Below, in pieces: positions 9,521 to 18,264 of a DNA stretch of 57,798 nt. The position numbers and the translations under genes were made by a program. The DNA is from Nostoc sp. LPT (GTDB lineage Bacteria; Cyanobacteriota; Cyanobacteriia; Cyanobacteriales; Nostocaceae), in assembly GCF_017115165.1 (NCBI RefSeq), contig NZ_JABXKF010000055.1, positions 1 to 57,798 of the forward strand, in the 5' to 3' direction. Every line of letters begins with the position of its first letter. Position 1 is the first letter of the stretch. The notes beneath the pieces are model-generated. The model ran no database searches. It was not told where the DNA came from and saw nothing but the letters and a program-made list of their open reading frames with translations.

Positions 9521-12500
9521 GATTCGACTCGTTCGAGTTTCAGCAGGTTGTTGGTGACTTCTATTGTTTGCTCAACTGAGCTTGTAATAGGATAAATAGT
9601 AGCGTAAAGTTCGGTTCTTAAATCAATTTCTTGACGTGCATCCCACCAGTAATCAGGGAAGTTAGCATAAATGGTATTGATAATTTCAGCTTGGTTGATA
9701 TCCAGCTGAGTAACTGCTTGCTTGATGACAGTGTAAATCGCAAAGGTGTTTTCATCAACCTTGAGCCGTTGCCGTAAGACTTCTGCTTCTACGCATTCAT
9801 TGGCAATTTCATCTAGTCTCGCTAAAGCAATGTGAGCCTCTATTTGGCGGTTTTCAAAGCTGGTGCGGACAATTTCGGCACGTTCGCCAATGGAAATCAA
9901 AAAAGGCGATCGCTGACTTTGCTCGTGTACTGCTTTCAACAATGCCTTACTCAAGTTTAGAACTTTTACTGTATCTGTGGTGCTATTTTTACGGAGTTGT
10001 TCTAATTGTTGGGCATTGAGTTCGTGGATAGTTCCGGGCATTTCCAACTCGCCGATTGTGACGTTGCGGCGTACCAGCTCTTTGGTTTTGGCGGTGAGTT
10101 CAATATCAATGTAGGGACTAGTATTGTAAGCAGCGCGGATCGTTCCGTAAAGCCTGGCGATCGCTTGATAATTTTCCATGAAGGGGCGCAGATCAGGGTC
10201 AGGAGAGAGGATTTCGTAAATTGATTGGAGTTGGCGGACAAATTTAAAGAATTTCTCGCGCAAATCTTTGTCTGCAAAATAAGCCGCAGCCCGTTCTTTT
10301 GCTTTGTCGTCCCATCCCTTAGCTAGCGGTAAATACTCAGGTGCAGTATTTTCCATCATCGTTTGTAGGAGGTTTTTGATCACATCTACATTTTGGATGA
10401 TGTCGTTAATTTCTCCCGACTCAAAGGCCAAGGCTTGCTCTAGTTTGTCGCCAAAGATACCGATAAAATCTAGAACAAAGCCGTAGGGTTTAACTAAACC
10501 TTGTGCGTCTTCATAGGGGCGATTCACACGGGCGATTCCCTGCAAGAGAACGTGGTCGCGCATCGGTTTATCGAGATACATACAGTAAAGTATCGGCGCA
10601 TCAAACCCCGTCAGTAGTTTCTCGGTGACGATGAGAATTTTCGGTAAGGCTTTGCGGTAGTCTTCGTAAAGTTGGCGAATTTTGGTCACAGCATCAGCAT
10701 CGCCACCGCAAAGGCTTTCTAAAGTTTGGGCATCTTCAGCAGAACAATAACCTGTAAAAGTTAGGGTTTTGGTGGTGTCGTAGTTAAAATCTTTCGGGCG
10801 AGATTCGATAAAGTCGATGACTGCATTTGGTAAGGATATTTTGGCAGAAACGACGGATTTTTTAATAAAAGCTTTGCGGACTTCTTTCTCTTCGGCATCA
10901 CTCAGGTTATACTCCCGCAGTCCTGCGGCTGTAGTCCGGGAATAGACGACGGTTGAGTATTCGCTAGGGAGATATTTATCTAAGGCTTGTTTATAAAGTC
11001 TACAAGCTTCCCGGTCTACACCAACCATAAAAGCTTTAAAGCCCATTGGTTCAACGTAGTCCTGGAAGTGGGCGGCGACAAATTTCGCTACTTTATCTAC
11101 TCTATCGCTGCTTTTGAGAAACTCTTTTAATTTAACAGCGCGATCGAGAATGCCATCAAGTTCCTCTATATCGTTAATGCCTTCTGCGGCTTGGAGTTGG
11201 AGAAATTCTTTTTCTAAAATTTCTTGGGGAACGCGAAACTCTGATTTCGCCAGGGCATAATTTAGCTTCAGGGTTGTGCCATCTCGTACCGAGTCGGCGG
11301 TTGAATACAAATCTAGGCTGTATTTCGGGTCACTAGGTTCGCCGAAGGTTTGGAAGGTACTTTGTCCTTTAGCTGCTTTACTGACGGGTGTACCTGTGAA
11401 ACCGATAAATGTAGCGTTGGGGAGGGCAGCCATCAAATATATGCCGAAATTACCGCCTGTGCTGCGGTGTGCCTCATCGACTAAGACGGTAATCGTAGAA
11501 CGCTTATTTTCTACTTTCATCTTGTCGAATTTGTGAATCATGGCAACGATTAAGCCGCGATAATCATCTTGGATGAGTTTTTCTAAGTCTGCTTTACTGG
11601 TTGCGACTTCATAGCTTTTGATGCCATAAGCTTTGAGGTTTTTGTCTAGTTGGTTTTCTAGTTCGTTGCGGTCAACAATCATGATTACGGTATTATCGCC
11701 GCTAATATTGCGGAGTTGGGCGGCAACTGTAATCATGGTGAGGGTTTTACCACTGCCTTGGGTATGCCAAACTAGTCCGCGTTTTTTATTCGGGTCTTGG
11801 ATGCGTTGCAGGACTTTTTTGACTGCACGGGTTTGGTGTTGGCGTAAAACGACTTTGGTTAAGCCGTCATCGCGTTCGAGGAAAACAATGTAATATCTGA
11901 GAATTTCTAAAAAGCGTTGATGGTCGAAGAAGGTTTTGATTTTCTCTTCGTAGTCGCCTTCTTGGATAATCGAACCTAACCCCCCAGCCCCCTTCCCTAC
12001 AAGGGAAGGGGGAGTAATATTGTTGTTCCCCTCCCCTTGCAGGGGAGGGGTTAGGGGAGAGGTCAGTTTCCATTCAAACAAGTTTTTGCGGTTGGTATTC
12101 CAGGTTAAGCCATACCAGAAATTCCACAGTTCTGTAACTTCAAAGATTTGGGGAAAGGCAAGCAATTCGGGGGTTTGGTTGTGGTAGCGGCGAATTTGGT
12201 CAATGCCTAGTGCTAAACCATCAGTTTTCTTTTCTCCTTTGGTTTCAGCAATGGCAACGGGAATACCGTTAATCAGAAAAATAATATCGGCGCGGTTGGG
12301 AAACTTTACGCCTTTTTGCGACCATTCATCAGTGACTTGGAAGATGTTATTTTCCGGGTTGTTAAAGTCGATGAGGGTAATGTTTCTGTCGCGGTTTTCT
12401 TCGGCAACAAAAATAGATTGTTTGCCTTGCAACCAGTTTAAAGCTTCGCGGTTGCCTTCGATGGTGCTGTCAATGTTTCGCAGGCGGCGAAGAATTTCAT

Positions 12501-12699
12501 CTATATTGTTGGCGGTGACAACGCCAGGATTTAGTTTAATTAGTTGACTGCGAAGAACATCGGCAAAGTAGCGTTCTTTTCGCTTGTCGTCTTCCTTGCC
12601 TTCCCGCCGTTGTAATGCCTCTTTTGAAGTTAGGTATTCCCAGCCTATATCATAGGCATATTTCAGCATCGGTCTTTGCACGGCGGAAGCTTCGCTCAT
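9517..12699 (-). CDS. hsdR: Type I restriction enzyme R subunit
   Basis: Motor and nuclease subunit that cleaves unmodified foreign DNA after ATP-driven translocation. The N-terminal PD-(D/E)XK nuclease core is visible as RADIIFLINGIPVAIAETKG. A superfamily 2 helicase follows, with Walker A HTQGSGKT near residue 315, a DEAH box (VDEAHRS) near residue 407, motif III FIGFTGTP and motif VI-like QGIARVNRP. At 1060 aa the length is normal. An 81-base hairpin repeat (11975-12055) is inserted in frame between nuclease and helicase. Start and stop each overlap a neighbour by four bases (ATGA), so hsdS, hsdR and the metallopeptidase form one translationally coupled unit. Confidence 0.95.
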   Translation of the reverse strand: MSEASAVQRPMLKYAYDIGWEYLTSKEALQRREGKEDDKRKERYFADVLRSQLIKLNPGVVTANNIDEILRRLRNIDSTIEGNREALNWLQGKQSIFVAEENRDRNITLIDFNNPENNIFQVTDEWSQKGVKFPNRADIIFLINGIPVAIAETKGEKKTDGLALGIDQIRRYHNQTPELLAFPQIFEVTELWNFWYGLTWNTNRKNLFEWKLTSPLTPPLQGEGNNNITPPSLVGKGAGGLGSIIQEGDYEEKIKTFFDHQRFLEILRYYIVFLERDDGLTKVVLRQHQTRAVKKVLQRIQDPNKKRGLVWHTQGSGKTLTMITVAAQLRNISGDNTVIMIVDRNELENQLDKNLKAYGIKSYEVATSKADLEKLIQDDYRGLIVAMIHKFDKMKVENKRSTITVLVDEAHRSTGGNFGIYLMAALPNATFIGFTGTPVSKAAKGQSTFQTFGEPSDPKYSLDLYSTADSVRDGTTLKLNYALAKSEFRVPQEILEKEFLQLQAAEGINDIEELDGILDRAVKLKEFLKSSDRVDKVAKFVAAHFQDYVEPMGFKAFMVGVDREACRLYKQALDKYLPSEYSTVVYSRTTAAGLREYNLSDAEEKEVRKAFIKKSVVSAKISLPNAVIDFIESRPKDFNYDTTKTLTFTGYCSAEDAQTLESLCGGDADAVTKIRQLYEDYRKALPKILIVTEKLLTGFDAPILYCMYLDKPMRDHVLLQGIARVNRPYEDAQGLVKPYGFVLDFIGIFGDKLEQALAFESGEINDIIQNVDVIKNLLQTMMENTAPEYLPLAKGWDDKAKERAAAYFADKDLREKFFKFVRQLQSIYEILSPDPDLRPFMENYQAIARLYGTIRAAYNTSPYIDIELTAKTKELVRRNVTIGELEMPGTIHELNAQQLEQLRKNSTTDTVKVLNLSKALLKAVHEQSQRSPFLISIGERAEIVRTSFENRQIEAHIALARLDEIANECVEAEVLRQRLKVDENTFAIYTVIKQAVTQLDINQAEIINTIYANFPDYWWDARQEIDLRTELYATIYPITSSVEQTIEVTNNLLKLERVES
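11975..12055. repeat. In-frame hairpin repeat inside hsdR
   Basis: An 81-base element bounded by CCTAAC and GTTAGG and containing two GC-rich hairpins (CCCCCTTCCCT with AGGGAAGGGGG; CCCCTCCCC with GGGGAGGGG). It adds 27 codons, read as LTPPLQGEG and TPPSLVGKGAGG. Similar C-rich repeats stand between genes near 14808 and 15187. Because 81 is divisible by three, the hsdR frame survives. Confidence 0.75.
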
Positions 12700-13970
12700 A
12701 CGTAAGTCTCGGTTAAGGGTTGGGTGGAAATTTTACCTGTCATCAGTTGTTCTAGCATGGCGTGGAATAGTTCGTCAGTAAGGGCGATTTCTTTTTCTAG
12801 GGCTTGAATTTTGCGATCGCAAGCTTTTAAGGTAATAGCAATTAGTTGCTGTTCTTTTATTTTTGGCAAAGGTATTTGAAGAGTTTTTAGAGAAGATGTA
12901 GGCAATCGTTTCGTTCCATGTGCTGAAGTTCCAACAAATCGCAAAAGATAGTCTTTGAGATATTGAATTGCACACAGTAGGTATTCAGCCTCAACCTTAG
13001 AAGATGGAACAAGCGCCTTAATATCTTGATTAAAAGCCATAGATACTTCTGTTATTGCCACTGGAATATTTTTGGCAAGACACATACCACGAACAGCGAC
13101 TAAAAGCGTTTTCTCAGAAACCAGACGCGAACCATTTTCTAAGCCTTCTTTTGAAATATGGTCGATAGTATCTGATAGTCTCGCTTGTTTTAAATCTTTA
13201 GTACTTACCCAAGGAATATTACCTTGCCACCATTCTGGATGATTTTTTGCAGGAGTTCCTCCGCTAAAAAACTCAACAAGTGAATCAAGTCTAACTAATT
13301 CCCAACTCTGCGGAATTTCGCCTATTTCCGTCTGCTTGCGCGGTTCGTTGCCAGTGCCATGAGTAAAGAGATACTGCATCAGTGCTGCTTTGCGTTCCCG
13401 TTCCAGTTCTAACTCTCGCTGGCGGGGTTCTTTGGCTTTCTGGATGGTTCGCAGAGTGTGGGCGATCGTTTTTTGTTCGGGGAGTGGGGGGAGAGGAACG
13501 GGTAACTTTATAACGTCACCTCTAGGAATTCCTTGAATAGTTGTTCCTCTTTTCCTATCGGATATCCATGATTGAACTTTAAAAGATTTAAAATATAGAA
13601 CAAAGAAATCACTTAATATATCTGGTTTTAAAGTAACTACAGTAATATCTTGATTTACAGCTACATCAAATGTTGCAATAACAGCTTTACCTAAACCTAC
13701 GCGAGTTCCTATTAGTACACTTCCTTTAAGAGCTATTTTTGAGGAAGAATTTTCTAAACCTTTTTCAGTTATACTACGCTGATAGTTAGTTAAATATATA
13801 TCTTTACTAGTAAATACTGCGGTAGTTGTCCACGGAATGCAACCATCCCAGAAATCATCTTGTTTAGTGGATGGTGTACCACCTCCAAAGGTTTCTAAAG
13901 AAATATCATTTAATTTAACAACTTTCCAATGATAAGGTAATTGAATCTCACCCATCCCTACCCCTCTCAT
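12696..13970 (-). CDS. hsdS: Type I restriction enzyme S subunit
   Basis: DNA specificity subunit that directs both methylation and restriction to a bipartite site. It has the classic duplicated layout: target recognition domain 1 (LPYHWKVVKLNDISLETFGG, ending at VPLPPLPEQKTIAHTL), a central conserved helix (ERERKAALMQYLFTHG), target recognition domain 2 (PQSWELVRLDSLVEFFSGG, ending IPLPKIKEQQLIAITL) and a C-terminal helix. At 424 aa the length is normal. The ATG at 13970 overlaps the vapC remnant stop by four bases; an in-frame ATG at 13955, behind GAGGGG, is an equally good start and would shorten the protein by five residues. The stop overlaps the hsdR start by four bases. Confidence 0.93.
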   Translation of the reverse strand: MRGVGMGEIQLPYHWKVVKLNDISLETFGGGTPSTKQDDFWDGCIPWTTTAVFTSKDIYLTNYQRSITEKGLENSSSKIALKGSVLIGTRVGLGKAVIATFDVAVNQDITVVTLKPDILSDFFVLYFKSFKVQSWISDRKRGTTIQGIPRGDVIKLPVPLPPLPEQKTIAHTLRTIQKAKEPRQRELELERERKAALMQYLFTHGTGNEPRKQTEIGEIPQSWELVRLDSLVEFFSGGTPAKNHPEWWQGNIPWVSTKDLKQARLSDTIDHISKEGLENGSRLVSEKTLLVAVRGMCLAKNIPVAITEVSMAFNQDIKALVPSSKVEAEYLLCAIQYLKDYLLRFVGTSAHGTKRLPTSSLKTLQIPLPKIKEQQLIAITLKACDRKIQALEKEIALTDELFHAMLEQLMTGKISTQPLTETYV

Positions 13971-14389
13971 ATTCCATCAGCAATAATCAAATCTATCATC
14001 TCATTCTTATTCTTACGATAAACCCGAAAATCACTATCTAGAGTTAACACACTACTACCATTAATCAACTCACTCATTCTTACCAAACACGCATCAGCTA
14101 AAGACATTGGCACATTCTGATACTGCTTCAGCAACTCTCTAACCGTTCCTATTTCATCACTGAGACGAAAAGAGATTTGAATTATCCCAGTATCTAATAA
14201 AGACATAACCGCATCCTGTCCTCCATAAAAATCTCGCAATATAAAACACGTCTCATTAATTACTACTTCACAAATTAATAAGTGCGGCTCAATCTTTTTC
14301 CACTCATTAACTGCCCAATCATGCGATTTTTATCGATTATTGATAAATGCGACTAAGGGGCCTGTATCTAGAAGTACCTTTTTCCTCAT
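13967..14389 (-). pseudogene. VapC-like PIN toxin, broken by a stop codon
   Basis: The reading frame starts at the ATG at 14389 with MRKKVLLDTGPLVAFINNR, the normal PIN-domain N-terminus with its first acidic residue. It then meets a TAA at 14332-14330 (codon 20). The same frame continues without interruption: KSHDWAVNEWKKIEPHLLIC, a VVINETCFIL strand, and near the end MSLADACLVRMSE and LTLDSDF, which carry the later PIN acidic residues. So one base change has truncated an otherwise intact ~140-residue RNase toxin. A restart inside the frame (TTG at 14239) could yield only the C-terminal two thirds, without the first catalytic Asp. It overlaps vapB and hsdS by four bases each. Either a recent mutation or a sequencing error. 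Confidence 0.8.
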
Positions 14390-14643
14390 TTCCAACTGTA
14401 GCCTTCTAAATACTTCTTGTTGGTAGCTAAATCGCCAGGGCCTCCATCAACGCAGCCAGCAAACTCTTTGGCTACTTCATAGGCGGAAATAGATTCTTTC
14501 TTTTCTTTATGCTGTACATCCTGCTTTTGCATCTCATTAAACTGCAAAAACTCAATAAAATTTAATACCTCCTGTTGCTTCTCAGGAGATAACTTTTTCA
14601 ATTCATCAATTATCATTTGTTGCTTATCAATTGCTTGAGTCAT
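14386..14643 (-). CDS. DUF2281/VapB-like antitoxin
   Basis: An 85-residue protein whose first half (QQMIIDELKKLSPEKQQEVL, then NFIEFLQ) is the helical DUF2281-type antitoxin N-terminus common before PIN toxins in cyanobacteria. The C-terminal half, with EFAGCVDGGPGDLATNKKYL, is the usual toxin-wrapping tail. AGGA stands about eight bases before the ATG. Its stop overlaps the vapC start by four bases. With the toxin broken, this antitoxin may now have no partner. Confidence 0.75.
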   Translation of the reverse strand: MTQAIDKQQMIIDELKKLSPEKQQEVLNFIEFLQFNEMQKQDVQHKEKKESISAYEVAKEFAGCVDGGPGDLATNKKYLEGYSWK

Positions 14644-14945
14644 TGCTGTATCCTGGATGAAATAATAAGATATTTGTAGCTGATTGAAACTTTAGCAATT
14701 TAAACTTTACTACTCATTGCAGACAAACTTAAATACTCAGAGATCAGCTAGCGTAAAATGTGTAGGTAGGTTTGAGGAAAGCCTCAACCCAACCTACGAA
14801 TATTCTAACCCCCAACCCCTTCCCTACTAGCGTTGGGGAGTAAGCCTTAAAGCCTCTCTGCTTGTAAGCTTGGGGTATACACACAAGTATGACCAGCATA
14901 GGTTTCAACTCTTATAGTAGTTTCGTAGGGTGCGGTATGGACACG

Positions 14946-15134
14946 CCAAATCAACAAATGCGTACGCCAAATCAACAAATGCGAACGCCAAATCAACAAA
15001 TGCGAACGCTAAATCAACAAATGCGAACACCGAATCAACAAATGCGAACGCCAAATCAACAAATGCGAACACCGAATCAACAAATGCGAACACCGAATCA
15101 ACAAATGCGAACCCCAAATCAACAAATGCGTACG
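14946..15134. repeat. 21-bp tandem array, nine units
   Basis: Nine consecutive 21-base units of the form ccaaatcaacaaatgcgaac plus one variable base. Variation is confined to a few positions (C/T and A/G in the second and third bases, A/T near the end, and the last base). The first and last units share a GCGTACG variant. The array is open in several frames on both strands (as NQQMRTP repeats, for example), but has no start signal or conserved flank, so it is treated as noncoding. Confidence 0.9.
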
Positions 15135-15141
15135 CCTTAGA

Positions 15142-15299
15142 GGTTGTTTGAAAAGTGGTTGGCTGTGATTTTAGGCACTTGTTGATCCCCCCTAGCCCCC
15201 CTTTTTAAGGGGGGAACCGGAATCAAAGTCCCCCTTTTTAAGGGGGATTTAGGGGGATCTAAAACGTTTTGCTACCAACAAAAGGACTTTTCAAACATC
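15142..15299. repeat. MITE-like element, family 3
   Basis: About 158 bases with terminal inverted repeats GGTTGTTTGAAAAGT (15142-15156) and ACTTTTCAAACATC (15286-15299). Inside are C-rich/G-rich arms (CCCCCCTAGCCCCCC, AAGGGGGATTTAGGGGGA) that fold into strong hairpins. No coding capacity. It abuts the end of the 21-bp array. Confidence 0.65.
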
Positions 15300-15374
15300 G
15301 TTTTATAGCACCCATTTGAGATCTATACAGGAGGGCAATCGAATTTGGCTGAACTACGAGCTAAGTTACAAATT

Positions 15375-15719
15375 TTATAGATTGATCGTCAGGATTTTTT
15401 TCTTGCTTTTTTTGTCGCTCAACACGACTGTATTGTAGGGTAATGTATCCGTTCCCAGCGGAATTGGCAGCTTAAAACTGGGGCTTTTATGATCGAGTTC
15501 GCCTAAATCAATGCTTTTCGTTATATCGCCATCTGTTGCCAGATAAGCGGTAAGTTCTCCTTTATAATCTTCAATTAAAAAGTCTCTAAAGAAAACGACT
15601 GCCCCACCCTCAGGATCTATACCAAGGATGACCGTACCGCTGAAAGTTGTGCCTTTTCGTTCTTCATCAACCGTTGCCACTGTGATTTCCGAGGGGTCTT
15701 GACCGGACTTATCTGCCAT
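15375..15719 (-). CDS. DM13-like domain protein
   Basis: A 114-residue protein with no signal peptide and no cysteine. The order TTFSGTVILGIDPEGGAVVF, RDFLIEDYKGELTAYLATDG, SIDLGELDHKSPSFKLP and LPYNTVVLSDKK matches the beta-sandwich pattern of DM13 domains (strand, F-x-D-F, L-x-V-Y-L, hydrophobic-DLG-L and Y-x-x-V-V-I). Classical DM13 domains have a Cys proposed to act in redox chemistry; here the site reads LSDKK. AGGAAA precedes the ATG, which supports a real gene. It lies between hsdM and vapB on the same strand, as a cargo gene in the restriction locus. Function unknown. Confidence 0.5.
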   Translation of the reverse strand: MADKSGQDPSEITVATVDEERKGTTFSGTVILGIDPEGGAVVFFRDFLIEDYKGELTAYLATDGDITKSIDLGELDHKSPSFKLPIPLGTDTLPYNTVVLSDKKSKKKILTINL

Positions 15720-16080
15720 AAACTTTTTCCTGGGCGAATTCTCAACAATTGAAAATGATTTTACAAGAGCGCTATGGGCGATCGCAAAACTCTCAGGACG
15801 TATTTCTGCATCGGTCTTGCAAATGTATAGCCAAGTTACTTCTGGTTATACGCCTAATTGGAAGATTGAGTAGGGATGATTCGGGGCTGAAAGCGATCAC
15901 GTTAGCGAAGCGAGGCGTTAGCCTAGCGTTGCTGCAAAGCAGATCGCATCGCAGAAACCTGATAGAGGGGAGACGTTGAGAAGTTTCCGCATAACTTGAT
16001 CCGACCTTGCCTCGGCAGTAGAGTGCCCTTATCTGTGAACTGACAGGTTTATGGAGTCCAAGGATATATAATGAAAAACG
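15720..16080. other. Spacer downstream of hsdM
   Basis: No gene seen. A palindromic dispersed repeat with GCGATCACGTTAGCGAAGC and TTGCTGCAAAGC occupies roughly 15887-15960. The 76-residue plus-strand frame across it is a translation of that repeat. Confidence 0.6.
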
Positions 16081-17721
16081 CTATAAATTCAACTTTGCTA
16101 ACACCTCAGCTAAATCTTTATCCGCCCATTCCCTGTCTTGTCTTGCTACCGCCAAATCTGTCAAAATATCTGCGATCGCCCGATGCACAACTTTATCGCT
16201 AACATCCACAAACTGCGACGGACTAAGATTATAATCCGCTTCCCTCAATTCCTCTAACTTAATAACTTTACTCAGCTTCTCCCGCGTTTCCCAATTGCGA
16301 TAAACCTCATCAACCGCCTTAATCCCTTCCTTTGTCAAAATATTCTTGGGATCGCCCTTAACAAAATAATCAGCAGCATTAATCAGTAAAAACTCGCCCT
16401 TACGATTCAGAGGTTTCAGGCGATTTAACAAAATTACCACTCCTGGCGCAGTCGTGTTATAAAACAAATTTTCAGGTAGCAAAATCACCCCTTCAACTCT
16501 GTCTTTTTCCACAAATTCCTTACGGATGTCCCTTTCTTGATTTTTGTTCTGACTCCCGGAACCGCGAGATACCGCACCTGTATCCAAAACAACCGCCGCC
16601 CGTCCGTTATCTTTCAGCGATGCCCAAATATGCTGCACCCATCCCCAATCTGCGGAAGATTTGGAGGCAATTCCGTCTTTGAACCGTTCAAAAGAATCTT
16701 CTTCGTAAGCATCTGCGCCGTAGTTGTCCTGATTCCACATCGGATTAGCAACCACATAATCAAAGCGCATCACCTTCTTGTCAACCGTAAATTTAGGTTG
16801 CCTAAATGTATCGCCAATCTCAATTTGTGTATCAGTAAAATCCTGCAAAAACATATTCATTTTAGCGATCGCGAAAGTTGTCCAGTTCAACTCTTGCCCA
16901 AATAACCGAGGTGCTTTACTCTCTTCCCCTGGATGCTTACGATTGAACACCAGACGCGGCTTAGTCAACAACCTACCCGATCCACAAGTGGGATCATAAA
17001 TCTTCGTGTAAGGTTCCGGGTCAATAATTTCCGCAATCAACCAACCCACCTCTGATGGTGTGAGAAACTCCCCCGCACTTTGCCCCTGTCCTTCAGCAAA
17101 CTTCCGCAGCAAATACTCATAAGCTTCCCCCAAAACATCCGCATTGGTATTCTTTAACCCCAACCGATGCCGACTGATGACTTCAATCAAGTCCTTTAAA
17201 TGGTCATCATCTAAAACGCGCTGATTGCTTTGCTTCTCGTTATAATCCTTCAGCGTCAGCGTTCCCGATAACCCAGGATTGCGCTTTGCCACCTCCCGCA
17301 TCGCTGTTGTGACAAACTCTCCTAAGCCATCTTTAGGATGAAAGCGAATCGCCTCCCAACGGTATTCATGGGGGACATAGTAACGCACAATCGGCTGACG
17401 ATTGTTTTTAATTGCATCTTTGTGATCTGCTTCAATGAAAGCACGGGCTAAGTCTCCACCCCCAAACTTCTCGGCGCACTTTTCATACTCATCATCAAAG
17501 ACATCAGACAGCCGTTTGTAGAAAATTAGCGGCAGAATAAAATCCTTGAATTTTGGTGCATCCGTCGCACCGCGTATCTTACAAGCAGCATCCCACAGCC
17601 ATTGTTCCATTGCCGGAATATCCAAGCGATCGCCAGCTTGCGCTAACTGTAGAAGTGGTAAATCTCCAGAACCGTTTTTCTCTGTTAGCTTTTTGCTGTT
17701 TTTCCTTATTCCACGCGGCAC
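16081..17721 (-). CDS. hsdM: Type I restriction enzyme M subunit
   Basis: N6-adenine DNA methyltransferase subunit that protects host sites together with HsdS and forms the core of the restriction complex. An N-terminal HsdM helical domain (AMEQWLWDAACKIRG onward) precedes the SAM-binding motif I DPTCGSGRLL and the catalytic motif IV ANPMWNQDNYG. The C-terminal part ends in a helix (DREWADKDLAEVLAKLNL) that contacts HsdS. The length of 546 aa is normal. The start is a GTG behind AGGAG, nine bases away. It is the first gene of the locus but is separated from hsdS by about 2.1 kb that includes the DM13-like gene, repeats and the vapBC module. Confidence 0.95.
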   Translation of the reverse strand: MPRGIRKNSKKLTEKNGSGDLPLLQLAQAGDRLDIPAMEQWLWDAACKIRGATDAPKFKDFILPLIFYKRLSDVFDDEYEKCAEKFGGGDLARAFIEADHKDAIKNNRQPIVRYYVPHEYRWEAIRFHPKDGLGEFVTTAMREVAKRNPGLSGTLTLKDYNEKQSNQRVLDDDHLKDLIEVISRHRLGLKNTNADVLGEAYEYLLRKFAEGQGQSAGEFLTPSEVGWLIAEIIDPEPYTKIYDPTCGSGRLLTKPRLVFNRKHPGEESKAPRLFGQELNWTTFAIAKMNMFLQDFTDTQIEIGDTFRQPKFTVDKKVMRFDYVVANPMWNQDNYGADAYEEDSFERFKDGIASKSSADWGWVQHIWASLKDNGRAAVVLDTGAVSRGSGSQNKNQERDIRKEFVEKDRVEGVILLPENLFYNTTAPGVVILLNRLKPLNRKGEFLLINAADYFVKGDPKNILTKEGIKAVDEVYRNWETREKLSKVIKLEELREADYNLSPSQFVDVSDKVVHRAIADILTDLAVARQDREWADKDLAEVLAKLNL

Positions 17722-18156
17722 TATACTTAACTCCTGCGTTAGCGAAGCAGACCTGTAGGTATCGCTTCTATCTTATGAAAGAGAATCCCTATTTTTGCAG
17801 TTTCTCGGCTAATTGTTGATAAATGATATCTAACCACACAGAAATCACAGGTTGACCTTGTTTTAGAGATGCTCTCTTCTCTACGAGAGGCTCCGCCAAC
17901 GAGTCCGCTCTCTTCGCCACGGAGAGCGAGTATTTTCGAGTCGCGTCTGGGGATTTAACCCCAACACAAAACTTGCGTGATTTTTGAACCGGGGGACTTC
18001 AACCCACGGAACTAGTTAAATCGACAGCGACTGCAAAAGCATTCCTTATTCCACCAACGCCAAATAGATCAAACGCTTGCTGCACTAAATCAGTTTGGAG
18101 AATCAGAGTTAGATCAGTATCGCCCTTTGGCAACTGACAACATAAGATTTTGTTGA
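17722..18156. other. Intergenic region upstream of hsdM
   Basis: No gene is convincing. Dispersed palindromes of the CTCTACGAGAGGCTCCGCC and GCCACGGAGAGCG type lie at about 17877-17932. A 62-residue minus-strand frame ending near 17999 (LTLILQTDLVQQAFDLFGVG) looks protein-like in part and may be a gene remnant, but I cannot identify it. Confidence 0.5.
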
Positions 18157-18228
<72 letters not shown>

Positions 18229-18264
18229 GCACGAATAACAATCATAGCACAACTTCTGAGATAG

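Larger units (their letters stand above)
14644..15374. other. Spacer between vapB and the DM13-like gene
   Basis: No gene is likely here. It consists of C-rich hairpin repeats near 14808-14850, a nine-unit 21-bp tandem array (14946-15134) and a MITE-like element (15142-15299), each listed separately. The spacer separates hsdM from hsdS-hsdR, which usually form one operon, so hsdS-hsdR are likely expressed from a promoter before vapB. Confidence 0.7.

Noticed and set aside
14889..15140. 83-residue frame of NQQMRTP repeats
   Set aside because: The 21-bp array is open in several frames on both strands; there is no ribosome site and no nonrepeat domain.
15749..15979. 76-residue frame near the hsdM end
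   Set aside because: The second half is the GCGATCACGTTAGCGAAGC palindromic repeat; no start signals.
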